Positions 1-12,337 of a stretch of DNA of 64,000 bases are shown piece after piece; the stretch's first letter is position 1, and every line of letters begins with the position of its first letter. The stretch spans positions 26,919,704 through 26,983,703 of the forward strand of contig NC_088304.1 in NCBI RefSeq assembly GCF_032854445.1. The letters are read 5' to 3'. A program made the translations under genes and the position numbers. The DNA is from Liolophura sinensis (taxonomy: Eukaryota; Mollusca; Polyplacophora; Chitonida; Chitonidae). Under the pieces are notes generated by a model that did no database searches, was not told where the DNA came from, and worked only from the letters and a program-made list of their open reading frames with translations.

Positions 1-939
1 TTTCATTGGACAACAACTGTCTCGTCAAATGCTGCAGACGACGTCAAATGGGTTTTCTGTATAGGTAATCTCCCTTTGATGGGATCCAACGATAATCACA
101 TCGCTGAAGCGATTCGCCTATAAATCGGGTTTCTGCACTGAGCTGATTGGTCTTTGCCTCGCCCAATATGAGGATTGCTGACACCGTATATTTGTGTATC
201 CTATCACTGAGTACCGATGTAACTGATATTATCAACTTACCACAGTTAGGGTTTTATTCTAGCCGTTCACGTAAACGCTTAAATAGTAACACATTACATG
301 CCCCTTGCACCATGGCTTAAGCAAGATTGCACTGATTATAAATGCAACGTTTGTTCACGTATGTACTGACTCCGAAGACAGGTGGGTTGGCGGAAGGTGA
401 GGGAAGGGTACTGAACTCTTATCACTTATAAAGCGAAGCATGTTAATTCACATATATTTCTCCGAAAGTCAGCTACTTATATTATATTTTTAAAAGAAAT
501 GATTTTTTGAAACTTTATGGCTCTTTTTTGTAGATAACTAAATTATCCAGTCAGAAAATTTTAACTGAAAGCTCGTCCATGTGTCACACTGTCGCTGTTG
601 TTTTGGTCAGGGCCAAACACAGCTTTCCGATTTGAGCTCCTTCTCAATAAACTATTGATAGGAAAATTATTTTCAAATATGAAAAAAATCTGAAATTAAT
701 GACTCATATACCATATTATAGTGTAAGAATTACTTACACACTTTTCTGCAGGTTAGTACACTTAAGTTAAATTTATCTGGCAGTACTCTCTATAATATGA
801 GCTTTTCTAGGGAATGCCGTAATTTGGGCAAGTCAAAAGGGTATCAAAATGCTCTGGTGTATAATTCAGTACTTAAATGTATATCGCCTAACCCCTTAAC
901 TTATAACCAAGTTTTCATATTTATGCTTTTTAATAACAG
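1..939. other. Upstream intron of gene A (no exon recognised)
   Basis: No exon is seen here. By comparison with gene B, the preceding exon should encode the first chitin-binding module with a D-P-C start and a C-N-L-F-Y-Q-C core. No splice-flanked segment of that kind is visible, so the window probably opens inside the intron before the second Cys-rich exon. Composition is AT-rich with scattered stops in all frames. Confidence 0.5.
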
Positions 940-1128
940 ATCCATGTCTCCGCTCGGCGTTAGCTCACTCTGGTACGTGCCGCGGATTCTGGGAGTGTAG
1001 CCGTGATGGACTACGGTCCGTGGGAGTTCGCTGCTGCCCGAACGGACAGGCCTTCTCTCTGGGGGCCGGGTGCGTACCCAGCTCGTGTTCAGACTCCTGC
1101 CCGATGGAAGTAAAACTTAATAATACAG
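940..1128 (+). CDS. Gene A exon: Cys-rich chitin-binding-type module
   Basis: The acceptor is at 938-939 and the donor GT at 1129-1130. It enters in phase 1, leaving two bases to complete the first codon. Eight cysteines follow the spacing of the second Cys-rich exon of gene B: C, C-x5-C with an aromatic F-W-E-C core, then CC-x11-C-x4-C-x3-C. This resembles a CBM14/peritrophin-A fold; chitin binding is inferred from the family. Confidence 0.78.
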
Positions 1129-4100
1129 GTAAATATACCGTGATTTATATTCAACCTAGATTTTCATCTTTTTCGTTTGTGGCTTTGTTGCTTATTCATA
1201 AGATATGAGGACTATGTCTAATGGCAATTGAGGCAGCATGGAAGGTGAGCATTGCCAAAAAGACATCTCACATCTGTAAAAAGCTTCTCACAAACGAAGC
1301 AAACACTTCCCAAATCAAACGGACATCTTCCATACCAAACAAACATCTCCCAAACCAAACAAACATCTCTCCTACTGAACAAAGATCTCATACACCCGGA
1401 AAAAAAAACATCTCCCAAACTACAGAATTAATCCAGTGACAAAGCAGGAGTTCGCCCTCGTATCATACGCCAGACACGAGGGCAATGGACACAGGAGTAG
1501 CCGTCATTTAGGCTTAGCGTGTAGTTGCGTGTATCTGAGAATGTCAGAAATTGGTTTGACCCTTGATCTGTTCTAGACATCGTCTTATGGTTTGCTTTGG
1601 CTGGATAAAGATCAAATCTGAGGCAAAAACTCCTAATAGCCAGGCTACGGATCATAGTGGGTCTGAAATTAATAGGTTTACATTTCAGGCGTACGCTTAC
1701 CAGTCCTTGTCTCGTGGAGTACCGGTTACTCATCAACATTATAACATGTCCCATCCCGGTGTCGATCTGGGTGTAAATGTACGTCATACGTGAAGATGCA
1801 TCGGTACCGGTATCCATATCTTCGATGTACCAGAGCTTTCAGGAGGTACATGTAAACAGACTTGATGTCACTAACAGCTAAAAAGCAACAGCAACAATCA
1901 AACAACAACAAAGTAACCTAACAATGGAATTAATGACTTTGTTTATTAGCAAATATGAGTACTACGGTGCTTACCGGGTGTCCATTACACTGTATGCCCA
2001 CACATGGAACTAGGTATGTAAGTAACTTACGACCCAGGAACAAGTCGTATAGAAGTTAAGGGATCTGCCATGTCATCCCAGGCCTGAATGAAACTGAATG
2101 CCTTTTAGCAACAGTAGGATTTCAAATGGAATGCCATAACTGCATCCATAAATACCATTTATATTTTGTATCACTTTTTAAAGAATAACTAACAAGTGTA
2201 GAATATTCATTTTTTGTCTATATTAAGGTTTTTGTGTTTCTTTCAGCATCAGATTATGCCTGGACTGGAATATGTCGGACATAATTGGTATCAGTTGATC
2301 AATAGGTCCAAGGGCTTACCTAATTAGCATTTTTATATACGTAGCGACAAAGTTTCACGAAAATATATTGTAAATGTTTTGGAAAAAATTACAGTGCAGC
2401 CTGTAGGCTTACTTCGACTGACCAACGATTGATTACTTTTAACTAACCTTTAACTTACCGGTTCCGGTAGTTGATTATTCTACCATTTATGTTGTCAGCA
2501 TGGTATCTCAAAAGGACAGTTTCTCAAAACTATGGGGTCTGTTCTATCTTTTGCGATAAAACTTGTTGTTCTCGTTCAATCGATTGTCTTTAGACAAGGC
2601 TGACACGGTTCTCGCTGCCTGTAATTCGCTTGCGATTTTATGCCTAAATTGAGGTTTGTCAGGTACATGTTGAGATCGATGATTTTCCTCCAGTACTCAA
2701 ATTTTCTCCACTTACAGGCCAGGACCTCTTTTCATCAGACACATGTAGCTCTACAATGTAGTAACTGTTAACGTTTAATATGTTCAAAATGTGTTTATCT
2801 TTCAAATACACGCGGTTGATTAAACATTGGGCAAGTTTATTATCTTTTGTAAAGAGATGTTTATTACGCGTTGAAACGTTAAACCTCTGTTTTCACAGTG
2901 TACGTGCACGTTACTACATATGCCTACAGAGTGCTGGTTGCCAAGGAAATTACGTGCGTTACGTGCGCTTTGTGAAACGTGCACTTGGCTGACTGCCAAC
3001 GTATAGGCTAACTGAAAGTGTTTTAATATAATTATAACTCCGGTAATATACACCGGTATTTATCGAATAAATTCTTTCTCTCTTACAGTGTGTAATCGGC
3101 GGGCTTATATACCTGACGAGAGGATGTATTTCGAGGACGTGACCCCCCAAAAGGCCATTATGAGAGAATGCGCCCCCGGGACAGCATTTGAAGCGGAGCA
3201 GTGTCACTGTTCTAGAACGATCCCCTATGTCGAGCCAGAGGAATGTAAGTCATACCACATTATCAAACAAGAGCGGACCATGGTCAAGTGATTATAGGTG
3301 CCTGCCTTTCAATGGCTGGGACACGGGGTTCAGGTTCAAAGCCGGCCTTGGATAGAGAATTTTCAGATTTCCCACCTTTTTTTTTTACTTCTGTCGCATT
3401 ATTGATAGTAAGCACTCCATGATACTCTTGGGGCCGTTTTTAGAGTTTTGGTCGCGTGTCTTCCACGAGATTGATGTGTATATGTTTACGTCATACGAGA
3501 GAAAGTTCGTTAGTAACTTGCCAAATATCGGTGGTTTTACCCCGCCACACCGGTTTCCTCCACCCATAGTGCTAATCTCCATGGTATTAGTAAAACATTC
3601 CTGAGTATGACGTATGGCCTATGAAGTCAAAAAGTTTGTTATACTCACTGAAGTCTGAAGACACAGCATCTTCCATTAATCTGAGTAGGTTCGCGGATAT
3701 GGGTTTTTCCCGGGCCCTGTCCGGTTTCCTGCCACCATAATGTTGGTGAAATTTTCTTAATTACGGTGAAAAATATCAATAAAATAAATAAATAAGTTCG
3801 CCATGTCCAACAACGTCTAATACTACCGAGATGGAAAAACAGTAAACAGCCTAACAGTAGATATTACTTCAGACCTAGGTAGTAATAAGACATTGTAGGC
3901 ATTGCCAATTATTTCTGATATAAGCTGAGTTAGGCTATGTCGCGCCTTCTGCGACGTAAACCTGACCTAGATGATGTAAGAGGAATATTCTTTGTAGCGT
4001 ATGTCATTAAAGTGAATACCTTCAAATCGAGTCAGAACTCCATTTATTTCCAAACCTAGCATTCTTTATACTTTTTCTTTAGATTTTGTGACTGAACATA

Positions 4101-4329
4101 TTGAAAGTCTGACAGAATACATTGAAAAAATGGACAAGTCACATGCCATAACAAACGTTTATGTTTCATAAAAATAGACAAAAAATGTAGGGTTAAATGC
4201 AGTTTTCAATTATCTTTCCAGTGGGGATGACTTATTTCACCCTGTCGCCTAGATCACATTTGTGTTTTTTTTCAATATTATGGGAAACAGCTGACTGCTT
4301 CTTCTTGGATGATTCCGTCCTATTTTCGT

Positions 4330-4383
<54 letters not shown>

Positions 4384-7300
4384 ATTCTTTGGTGGTTTGT
4401 GTTGTAAGTCGTTTTGGAAATTAGCAAAAGATTAGTATAATCTTTTAGTTTAACACCAATTATATAAATACAGGGCATATCATTATATGAAGCCGTATAT
4501 TTTTTCTTCTGTTCAGTTGGGTAAGCCTGAATTATTTTATTGGTATTTTGGTACAACGCCATTTAATCAATAACTCTCCCAAGCACATTTACGTTAAAAC
4601 ATCATTTCGTTTGCAGCATGTAAGCCGATGTTGTACTTACCTTTCGACAACGACTTCCGGGACCATTCGGATCAGACACTTCCGGTGAAGGTAGAGGGTG
4701 TGAGATTGGTGGGCAATGTGTCCTCGGAGGTGCGCGGAGGAGGAGCCGCCTTCTTCGACGGAAACAGTCGAATAGTGGTGTGGCGATTCTCAAACATAGA
4801 CATTGGCAAGAAGTTCACCATACGCTTCAACTATCGCGAGACTGGAGCCATGGTGGCTACTCCCAAACCTGAGGCCTTGGTAACCAACGCTAATTGTAAA
4901 GGAGAATGCTCTCTGGCCGTGTCATTCAACAGAACGTCTATGAAGACCACAGCCAGGATCTCAACGGACATACAAGGAGACGTCTACCTAGATTCCATGC
5001 ACGTGAGTCTTGAATTACATCGCTTTGGTTGACAAGTTGCAGTTGGGTGTTAAAAGCAGTCCGCGATGGTTCTGACGTTAGATTTTGCAGAATTTTGAGC
5101 GGCCAAGGATAGCCTGAAACCAACACCAGAGCACGCTTGATTTAAAAACCTGATGAAATTACGTGCACTTGTCAAACATATCGAGGCTGGCAGCCAATAC
5201 TGGGTCATTGTGAGCATTACCAAAGTAAATAATCGATTGACGGTATAGACGAATTTATTCGAGTTAGGTAAGAAATACGCAGTGATGTTAACTAAATTGG
5301 CCAAACACGTTCGGCACAGTTTCCAAATCTGGAATTCATCAGGAGAGAACTAAGCAGATCCGGTTTTTGGAACTACATTGGATTATTTTCAGACTAGTCA
5401 TTGTGACACCAGTATTGTGATAAAATCCCGTAAGGTAATAATTATGACACAATGGCTAGCACTTTTCTGAAAGATATAATGTAAATTATATGATGGAGAT
5501 AACGAGAATAAAGCTTTTTCTCATTACCGAATAACGGCAGTTAATTGTTAAAAAAAACAAACAAAAACAGGGTTTTTAAGATACCCCAAAGGGTCTTCCC
5601 TGACAATATCGGGGAAAAGAACAGCAACAAAAAAAAAAAAAAAAAAAATAAGAAGACAATTTTTTGACGACATTCAAAAAGTCACCACCACAGTTCATAA
5701 TGAGTAACACTTGCTACCGATAGTGTAAAACTTATTACATAACGGGAAGTTGATGAAGGTTACACCTTGTATAATTATTATTACACTATGGGTAGCAAGT
5801 GCTACTCATTATGTACTGTGGCGGCAACTGTTGCGCACGTTACTGTTTAATTAATGAGAACTACTGAGTTTACGTCGGCAGCCTAACGTCTGTATGTATG
5901 AAAACAAATGGGGCTATCACTATGACAAAACAAGAAAATACTTTCTTGTGAATTCTGCTTCAGGCTTAATTTGCTGGTCGAGGACGTAGACGACGCCGTC
6001 GTGTAATAAACGTTGAAAACAAGAAAAGAAAATCTTCCCAAAAAATAACGGTCTAACGCCTTAATATGATATTTTTCCCCCCCAAAAGAGAAATGTAGTC
6101 ACAAGAATGTCTACAACAGCTCATTTAAACTCCCTCCAAGTGTATGGGTCGTATGAAGTTAATTGCTAACACGCCTTAGTTTTTCGGGTTAATTATTTAA
6201 TTAAGTATATATAGTGCATTCCTTACTGCATCTCCGGAAGAAGAGATTTATTTCCTCTTTAATTACGTTGAAAAGATTTATATGATTTTTGTATGACACA
6301 GCCATGCATTTTCTCATTATACCATCAATCACATCATAATTACTTTAAGCAAATGACATTCCAAACAAAACATTCTATAGAGACACATAATGACACTTTT
6401 TCAAATTAAATATTTAATTCTTGAACATTAATTCGGTCAGTGAAGATCAACGCACTACCAATTTGGAAAGGTTAAGGTCAACGGCAGCCGCTATGTAAGA
6501 TTAGAATTTTTTCTCCTGTACTTTTCCGCAAAATGAACATCGAACAAAATATGAAAAAGCTTTCATGTCTAGAGATTATATCATGTTGCTTTGCTCGCGC
6601 TATAACACACCGTTCAGATCAGTCATCGATTCATTAAAGATATTTATACCTTAATATCGCGCAAACCTCGGTCTTGTAACTAAGTGTATCACAAGTATTT
6701 ATTAAATGGATGTTTTACACTACACACAAGAATTTGTAACTGTTTTGAATAAACCCCTACTGTCGTCTCCTCTCGTGGTAGCAGAGACTACTAACCCTTG
6801 ACCACTAAGGTCACGTGCTCGGATAAAGCACCCATTCTCCCCGTTCAGTCTCAGTCTCGTTGGCTGATTCCGGGTATTGGCTAGTTTCTGACAACTACAG
6901 ACCTGACTGCAGTGATATAAATTAAATATTACTAAGTATAACCCAGACAAAACCTCCAATGAACTTTTGTATTTTCTCCGACCTGAAGCCGCAAACGGCC
7001 GGGGGTTTACTGTCAATTTCATCTACCAATAAAATTAATCACCGTTGTATTAATGAAAACGTTTTAGATTTAACATTTCACAGTATCAGTGAAATGATTC
7101 TCAAATCTGTTCAGAAGTTGTATTTCATCGGATACGTGTGAGCATTTGCTATTTTTTCCATCTTCTGTGCTGTATGTGTTTAATAAAAAAAAAACCAAAC
7201 ACAGAAACAGATCGCCACAATATGGCTAAAATATTGGCCGCGTGGGCTTAAACCATAATCATTCATTCTAGAAATCCAGTACAACATAGGTGGTGCGTGT

Positions 7301-8475
7301 AAAATATTGTTTTAATTCCCTGCACCTTCGATAATGCCGGCTAGGAAATTGGCAACTCTCTTCATTTAAATGTGTAATAGATACATGACATTCTGTTGAT
7401 TTTAATACCTCCAGGGAACGGATTGGAAATGTGTTGAAGTGCGCTACAACGGGACTCACCTGTCAGTCCGGGTGGACGGGCTAGTGGAGACAATTCCTGC
7501 TCGAGGTAGGTCGACTTTGGTTTGTTATCTCCCCTGTGCAACCTTAGCTTGTTAATGAATAATAAGTATCCTTCAAAGATCTTTGTGATTTTTTTCAATG
7601 TTGCATCTGGTATTTGAACGAACGTGTGTCTGCAAATCTTGGTGTTGGTGGTTCCAGCCTGTTACTGGCTGGTTCGTCTAAAGCGTCACTCTCGCAACAG
7701 ACGGTCATCCCGAATGTGTTCCAATCGATGTCCCTTTGGATCAGTTGCAGCTTTAGGTCAGGTGACTTCTCATGTGCATAGCGAAATGCGGTAGTTTTCC
7801 GTGGGCAATATCTAATTTCGTTCGCTCATAAGCCTTACCACTGTCTTAATAGTGAACTATTTTTGATTACTTACGTTAATCCCCAATTAAATTCAAAAAT
7901 ATTGAAATAATGCTGACATAATACTGGCACAATATGGTGTTATATTGCCAGAATACATTCTGTCATCACTCAGACAACAGGCTTTCTGTAAAAAAATCTA
8001 AGAGATTAATTTTTTAAGTGTTTGAACTACATCTGAAACAATCAGACTGTAGGACATCAATATCCAGTATATATTTACACACTGCAAGCCCATAGTTATT
8101 TTATTTTTATCACCTGTTTTTAATGACATTAAACCTTTACGCGTGTACATCACTTCTAAAGCATTTTTATTGTTATTCTTTCAGGGAATATACTGAAAGT
8201 CCAGTCAGGTCTGCAAATAGGACACGGCTGCACGTTGTTTTCGCCTTTCACTGGGTACATAGATGAGGTATGATGTTATCATTGTTGTTCTTTGAAAACT
8301 GTCGAGTAAACCCAGCAGTGAGAAATTCACATTTATCTAACTAGTTTTATTTTTATTTTTTTCATATTTGTTTTATATTTCATGACTTGGTCGTTAAATT
8401 AAGTAGTTAGTTGTTGTCTTAACATCTGTTTTCTGTTTTTCATTTCAGTTTCAGTATTTCGATTGTCTCCCCTGA
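940..8475 (+). CDS. Gene A, 3' part: Pif/BMSP-like protein (Cys-rich chitin-binding exons + LG domain), 5' end outside window
   Basis: Six exons: 940-1128, 3089-3244, 4617-5002, 7415-7505, 8185-8267 and 8449-8475. All have AG acceptors and GT donors, and the reading frame is continuous across every junction to a TGA at 8473-8475. The last five are exactly the lengths of their counterparts in gene B (156, 386, 91, 83, 27 bp) with the same intron phases, and the first is 189 bp against 192. Shared protein landmarks are a CC-x11-C pattern in the first exon, C-A-P-G-T-x-F in the second, L-Y-L-P-F-D near the LG start, G-Y-I-D-E near its end, and a closing x-C-L-x-stop. Many other residues differ, so this is an old paralogue, yet no frame is broken, which suggests it is still functional. 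The VWA part, if present, lies left of the window. The likely product is a secreted extracellular or shell-matrix protein; that role is inferred from the family. Confidence 0.82.
1255..1425. repeat. Imperfect A/C-rich tandem repeat
   Basis: Degenerate copies of a motif like ACATCTCCCAAACCAAACA, about 18-20 bp, in the first visible intron of gene A. Open frames on both strands here are by-products of the repeat. Confidence 0.5.
3089..3244 (+). CDS. Gene A exon: third Cys-rich segment
   Basis: The acceptor is TCTTACAG and the donor is T|GTAAGT. At 156 bp it is the same length as the matching exon of gene B. It contains R-E-C-A-P-G-T-A-F and C-x-C, matching R-D-C-A-P-G-T-G-F and C-D-C in gene B. 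Confidence 0.8.
3296..3606 (+). repeat. SINE-like element in gene A intron
   Basis: A tRNA-like head (GGGTTCAGGTTCAAAGCC region near 3328) is followed by a body with GTTCGTTAGTAACTTGCCAAA, a run ending CCGGTTTCCTCCACCCATA, and a decayed tail near 3600. Related bodies recur at 18910-19020 and in the first coding intron of gene C. I judge this a tRNA-derived SINE of the molluscan Meta-domain type; the exact family is not assigned. Confidence 0.55.
3680..3797 (+). repeat. SINE 3' fragment (Meta-domain type)
   Basis: It contains TTTCCCGGGCCCTGTCCGG, then CCACCATAATG, then a decayed tail ending in AATAAATAAATAAG. This matches the 3' half of the SINEs at 10045, 13230 (minus) and 18590. Confidence 0.6.
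4312..4425. repeat. Dispersed repeat interrupted by (TA)n microsatellite
   Basis: The flanks TCCTATTTTCGTACTTTATA and TTCTTTGGTGGTTTGTGTTG match repeats near 19985, 47145 and 49535. Here the middle is replaced by about 22 TA units, 4336-4380. Confidence 0.6.
4617..5002 (+). CDS. Gene A exon: first LG-domain exon
   Basis: It has acceptor TTTGCAG and donor CAC|GTGAGT, and its 386 bp equals the gene B exon. It begins with one Cys and then M-L-Y-L-P-F-D, the opening strand of a LamG/concanavalin-like jelly roll, and continues with A-A-F-F-D-G, an F-x-I-R-F-N-Y-R-E-T strand and a C-x3-C pair before A-V-S-F-N-R-T. Each landmark has a counterpart in gene B. Confidence 0.85.
5684..5827. mobile_element. 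MITE-like hairpin element
   Basis: Two inverted arms of about 40 bp, roughly 5690-5729 and 5781-5820, carry CATAATGAGTAACACTTGCT and its near-exact complement around a short spacer. There is no coding capacity. It resembles a non-autonomous DNA transposon, in an intron of gene A; target-site duplications were not established. Confidence 0.6.
7415..7505 (+). CDS. Gene A exon: second LG-domain exon
   Basis: 91 bp, acceptor CTCCAG, donor G|GTAGGT. It encodes W-K-x-V-x-V-x-Y-N-G-x-H-L with V-x-V-D-G, parallel to W-K-Q-V-Q-Y-T-Y-N-G-E-H-L and V-V-V-D-G in gene B. Confidence 0.85.
8185..8267 (+). CDS. Gene A exon: third LG-domain exon
   Basis: 83 bp, acceptor TTCTTTCAG, donor GAG|GTATGA. It encodes L-Q-I-G-H-G-C and ends F-T-G-Y-I-D-E, matching I-Q-L-G-V-G-C and F-T-G-Y-M-D-E in gene B. 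Confidence 0.85.
8449..8475 (+). CDS. Gene A terminal micro-exon
   Basis: Twenty-seven bases after a TTTCATTTCAG acceptor encode F-Q-Y-F-D-C-L-P and a stop. Gene B has L-Y-I-Y-K-C-L-V and a stop in a 27-base terminal exon. A second AG six bases downstream would give an in-frame start two codons later. Confidence 0.72.
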   Translation, partial: FQYFDCLP

Positions 8476-10040
8476 TGACGCTCGTAAAACAACGTGGACT
8501 GTAGGGCGACACAAGGGTGCGCTTCTCAAGTGAACTTACATTTCGGACGTCGTAGTTTTCGCGACATGTTTCGTTAAGCAGCACATCTGGCATCATTTGC
8601 TGTTGTTTCTAGCTTTTGACTGCGACCTTTCTAGGAAACAGGCAATCAGAAATGTTAGGTAATTCTAAGGGTTTATGGTGAATGTGAACTCAATTTTTGA
8701 GTTTCCAGCGTTAAGTGTATCGCCTTTTTGTAAGTGTGACATTCTGCTGTATGACTTTGAGTTTTGTCTTTTATTTTTCCCTCAAGACTGGTTCGAATAT
8801 CAATCAGGGAATTTCTGTGATTTCTGTGCAGCAGCCTTTAGAGACAATTATCAAAGTGGTATATAATGTTTTACTGCAATTCTGAAATGTTGATCGTTAC
8901 TCAATTTAACAAGCCTGTTTGCTCGCATCTCATCATCTTTATAGGTATCATTTGGGTCTTTAAAATCGTGTTATTTTGAAAGACTTAAAAATATTTAGTA
9001 ATATTTTTGTACTAATCTGTGGTTATCTGCATCAGTGAGAAAACCGTGTACATAAACCTATTCTCTATACACACTGAAGTTCAGAAAATGTGTACGATGT
9101 CTTGATCATTGGGGAGATGAATCTACATTTGACATAGCAGCCTCTTAAGCTTGACTACGCACAAAACAACATCGACTGTCATTTGCACAGCTGAGTTATG
9201 AACAGCTGTCCTTACTCTAAAGGCTTTCAAACAGATATACAAGTAAGGCTGTGACCTCTTGATCTCTATACAGGAAGTCCACTGACAATTTCGACTGAAA
9301 TTTCACCCGGTGAGTGAATATATACCGATCAGGTATATACGTCATATGTGGTAATTTATGATAGGCCTAGAGAGGGGAATTCCGTCAAAACAATGTTTTG
9401 GCAGAATTATACCAAAAAGATACCGTATTAGGCGGACAGCACAATTTGGTATATGATCATACGATTATTCCTTGTAGGTATGTGGAGATATGTTGCTGGA
9501 TAATAAACACGACATTGAGAAAAAGGTACATTCATGTGCTCATGTTCTTTTTTTTTAAGTTTTGCAGTGTTCTTATCCATAAGGTTTCCTTTTGTTCATT
9601 ATAGATTCATCAGATTCATCAAACTCATTAGACTCATCAGACTCACTGGCATTCAGTCCTCTTACCCTTGAAAAACCTCAGATCGTCTCTGTTTCATTAT
9701 ATCGAGCCGCCATTTCCAAACATCTGAAGTCTGCTCGGCTGCAGGCAGCGCCACAGTTTCATATCTAGCTCAGGGAAAAGCCTTCAACTTTAACCATATT
9801 TTGTTCGTTTCATTGATTTCGGTCACTCAGTGACTTTATCTGCCTTATAGAATCCTACCCTGTCGTCATTTTTTTGTGATGTTCTTTTATAGTGATTTCC
9901 ATTTAAATGATCTATTTTTACTACCGGTATACAGGCTTTTTTGGGCCTTTTTGAACAGCACTATGCGGTACCAGCCTCAGTAACGTTATGCTCGATAACT
10001 TTATTTACATGTATACCTAACGGATTATTGATTAACCCCA
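8476..10040. other. Intergenic stretch, no gene recognised
   Basis: AT-rich sequence with short, unconserved open frames only, and no splice-flanked homology to the cluster. It includes the 3' flank of gene A; no clear poly(A) signal lies close to its stop. Confidence 0.5.
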
Positions 10041-10044
10041 TTCT

Positions 10045-10290
10045 CCTCAGCCTCCGTGGCCGAGTGGTTAGCGTGCAAGCACGGTCTAATAATTCAGAAG
10101 CCTCTCACCAATGAGTTCAAGTCCAGCTCACGCTGGCTTCCTCTCCAGTCGTCCTTTGGAAAGTCTGCCAGCAATCTCTGGGATTTGGCCTGTTTCCTCC
10201 CACCATTTGGATGGCTGCCATCGTATAAGTGAAATATTCTTGAGTGCGGTGCAAAACGCCAAATAACAAAAAAAACAAAAAAAAAAAAAC
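10045..10290 (+). repeat. tRNA-derived SINE (Meta-domain type)
   Basis: The head looks like a tRNA, with an A-box-like TGGCCGAGTGGTTAGCGTG and a B-box-like GAGTTCAAGTCC. The body has GTTTCCTCCCACCATTTGG and the 3' end has AAGTGAAATATTCTTGAGTG followed by CAAAACGCCAAATAAC and an A-rich tail. It is one of the most complete copies in the window. It is not a tRNA gene, because the cloverleaf is degenerate. Confidence 0.8.
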
Positions 10291-10324
10291 GCCCTACGCA
10301 AGAAGTTATCAATCAGTCGATAGC

Positions 10325-10550
10325 GATAAGTTTACGGGTGATGGAAACCGGAGTGCCCGAAGCCAACCACTGAACTTAGGAAAGATAGTGATATGCCACA
10401 TGGTCCTCAAAGAATGTTAGACTCTGAAAAAGGGTAGATGATCGTCGTCGAAGGCTTGGTGTCACCAAGACCTAGGAAGGACCGGGCTGGAACCCACACC
10501 TCCTGTGCTAGCTATTGAAACACCACTAACCACTACGTCACGGTTCATCC
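10325..10550 (-). repeat. SINE-like element, minus strand
   Basis: On the minus strand a tRNA-like head (GTGACGTAGTGGTTAGTGG and later GTGGGTTCCAGCCC) leads toward a body with CGGGCACTCCGGTTTCC. It lies just after another SINE, so this is a nested or adjacent cluster. Confidence 0.55.
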
Positions 10551-12153
10551 TCCACTGCTTTATATGTCTGCTAGACTGATAACGAAGACATGGGCTTATG
10601 CATACAATATCACCCATGTCTCTCGGTTCCTGGTCAATGAAGACCCAGGCTCAAATCCAGCTCTAACTGGTTCGACTGTCGCTTTAAATCAGCAGTTTTA
10701 CGACTTATCTGGCGAAGAACGGTGGTTTACTCTGAGAGTTCCGGTTTCATCAAGTCATAAGCATAATTGCTGTCAGACGTATTCAAGAGAAAATGTCTTG
10801 ACTATGTCGTTTAACTCGAAGGGAATAAATAACGATGACCCTCTGGTTAACAAAAGATTATAATAAGAGACTAACAGCATCCAGAGTAAAAACAAAAGCA
10901 ACGACGGTAAGTGGCAAATGGTCACACGAAAACAAAAATATTTAAATAATAGTAAATTACACACCCTCTAGCACCACCATTTCTTAAGCACAATGCTGTA
11001 TTGTCATCGCTTTTAACATAAAGTAACATTGAAACAATGCAAAGGGACCAGGCCGTGGAGATGCTTAATAAATGCACATTGTTCTTGAAAAGTTGGGTAG
11101 ATATGTACCATACAATTAACACAGATGATTTGTGCATTTTTTTGTTGATACAAGGCAATATACATACCATATCACTGACCTAATGTATAGGGCAGTAGTC
11201 TGTTTTATTTTGCCTTGAGTTTCAAACTGTTTTAATTGTGAAATTTTTGTTTTCTTAGTGCTTCATATAGTTGTGTAAGCTTCTTCTCTAAAGATCCGGC
11301 CTATAAGGTGTAAAATTTCTGTATTATCTGTATGATTTTATAACCTTACCGGAAGAGTATTTAACAAGCTAATTCAGAAAATCTATATTCCCAGCTCAAT
11401 ATGTAAACCTTGGAGCATGGAGAAGCTAGTTTGACACATGTTCTGTTGGTCCACAAAATTATTCTACATACTCCACAAAATTATTTGACATACCAACAAA
11501 GATCGTACATTATTTACGACATTATTTAAAACGGTTACTGAACGGAAACCAATAAGGGATCATAATTGCTCTCCCCCGTCAATAATATGCGAAATTATTC
11601 ATGTATCCGACTAACTTTTGAAATCAAACTGAGACTAAAAACAAGAAATATGCACACAAAATTTAAAAAAAATCAGACCATATTTAGAGCAGCTATTGAA
11701 CTGACCAGAGCTCAGGTAGCGGGGTGTCTATCGGGCTACACCAGGTTTACAGCGTTGGTCAAATCGCGCTTCGGGATAGGCGGACGATAGTGCCTTTGTA
11801 AACTGCATGTCCTAGAGCGGTACTGAACCGACACCTCGTGTGACCTACATTTTTCCATTGAAAGTCAAACACCTTGCATATCTGTAATGACGATCATGTC
11901 TCAAAAAACAAAACTTTATCAACAGACATACAGAATGTTCAGTTAAGATTCAATCTAGCAGGATAACATTGGTTATGTAGCACGGAGATTACAGAAAGGC
12001 GCTGGTTCACTTGATTTATGCGAGTCACTATCTATACAGCCGTACATGAAGATGCGATTGAAACAGTCAGAAACAGGTTTGACTTTGTATCGACATTGTT
12101 CCCGGTGTTCGCTCCAGCTTTTTCGTCCTCTTAGTCCAGCTTTCACTGAACAA

Positions 12154-12337
12154 GTTTCATTTTCAGTTTCATACTGCTACTGCATAGCTTTTACGGAATA
12201 ACTATGTTAAAAAAGACCACTCGAATGACTTGATTTAGTTGATTAGTTTCATTTTCAGTTTCATACTGCTACTGCATAGCTTTTACGGAATAACTATATT
12301 AAAAAAGACCACTCGAATGACTTTAGTTGATTAGTTT
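12154..12337. repeat. 92-bp tandem duplication
   Basis: Two nearly identical units start at 12154 and 12246, each opening GTTTCATTTTCAGTTTCATA. A short deletion in the second copy is the main difference. No function is apparent. Confidence 0.8.

Noticed and set aside
10050-10125. Possible tRNA gene
   Set aside because: A- and B-box-like words are present but the cloverleaf is poor and a SINE body follows directly.
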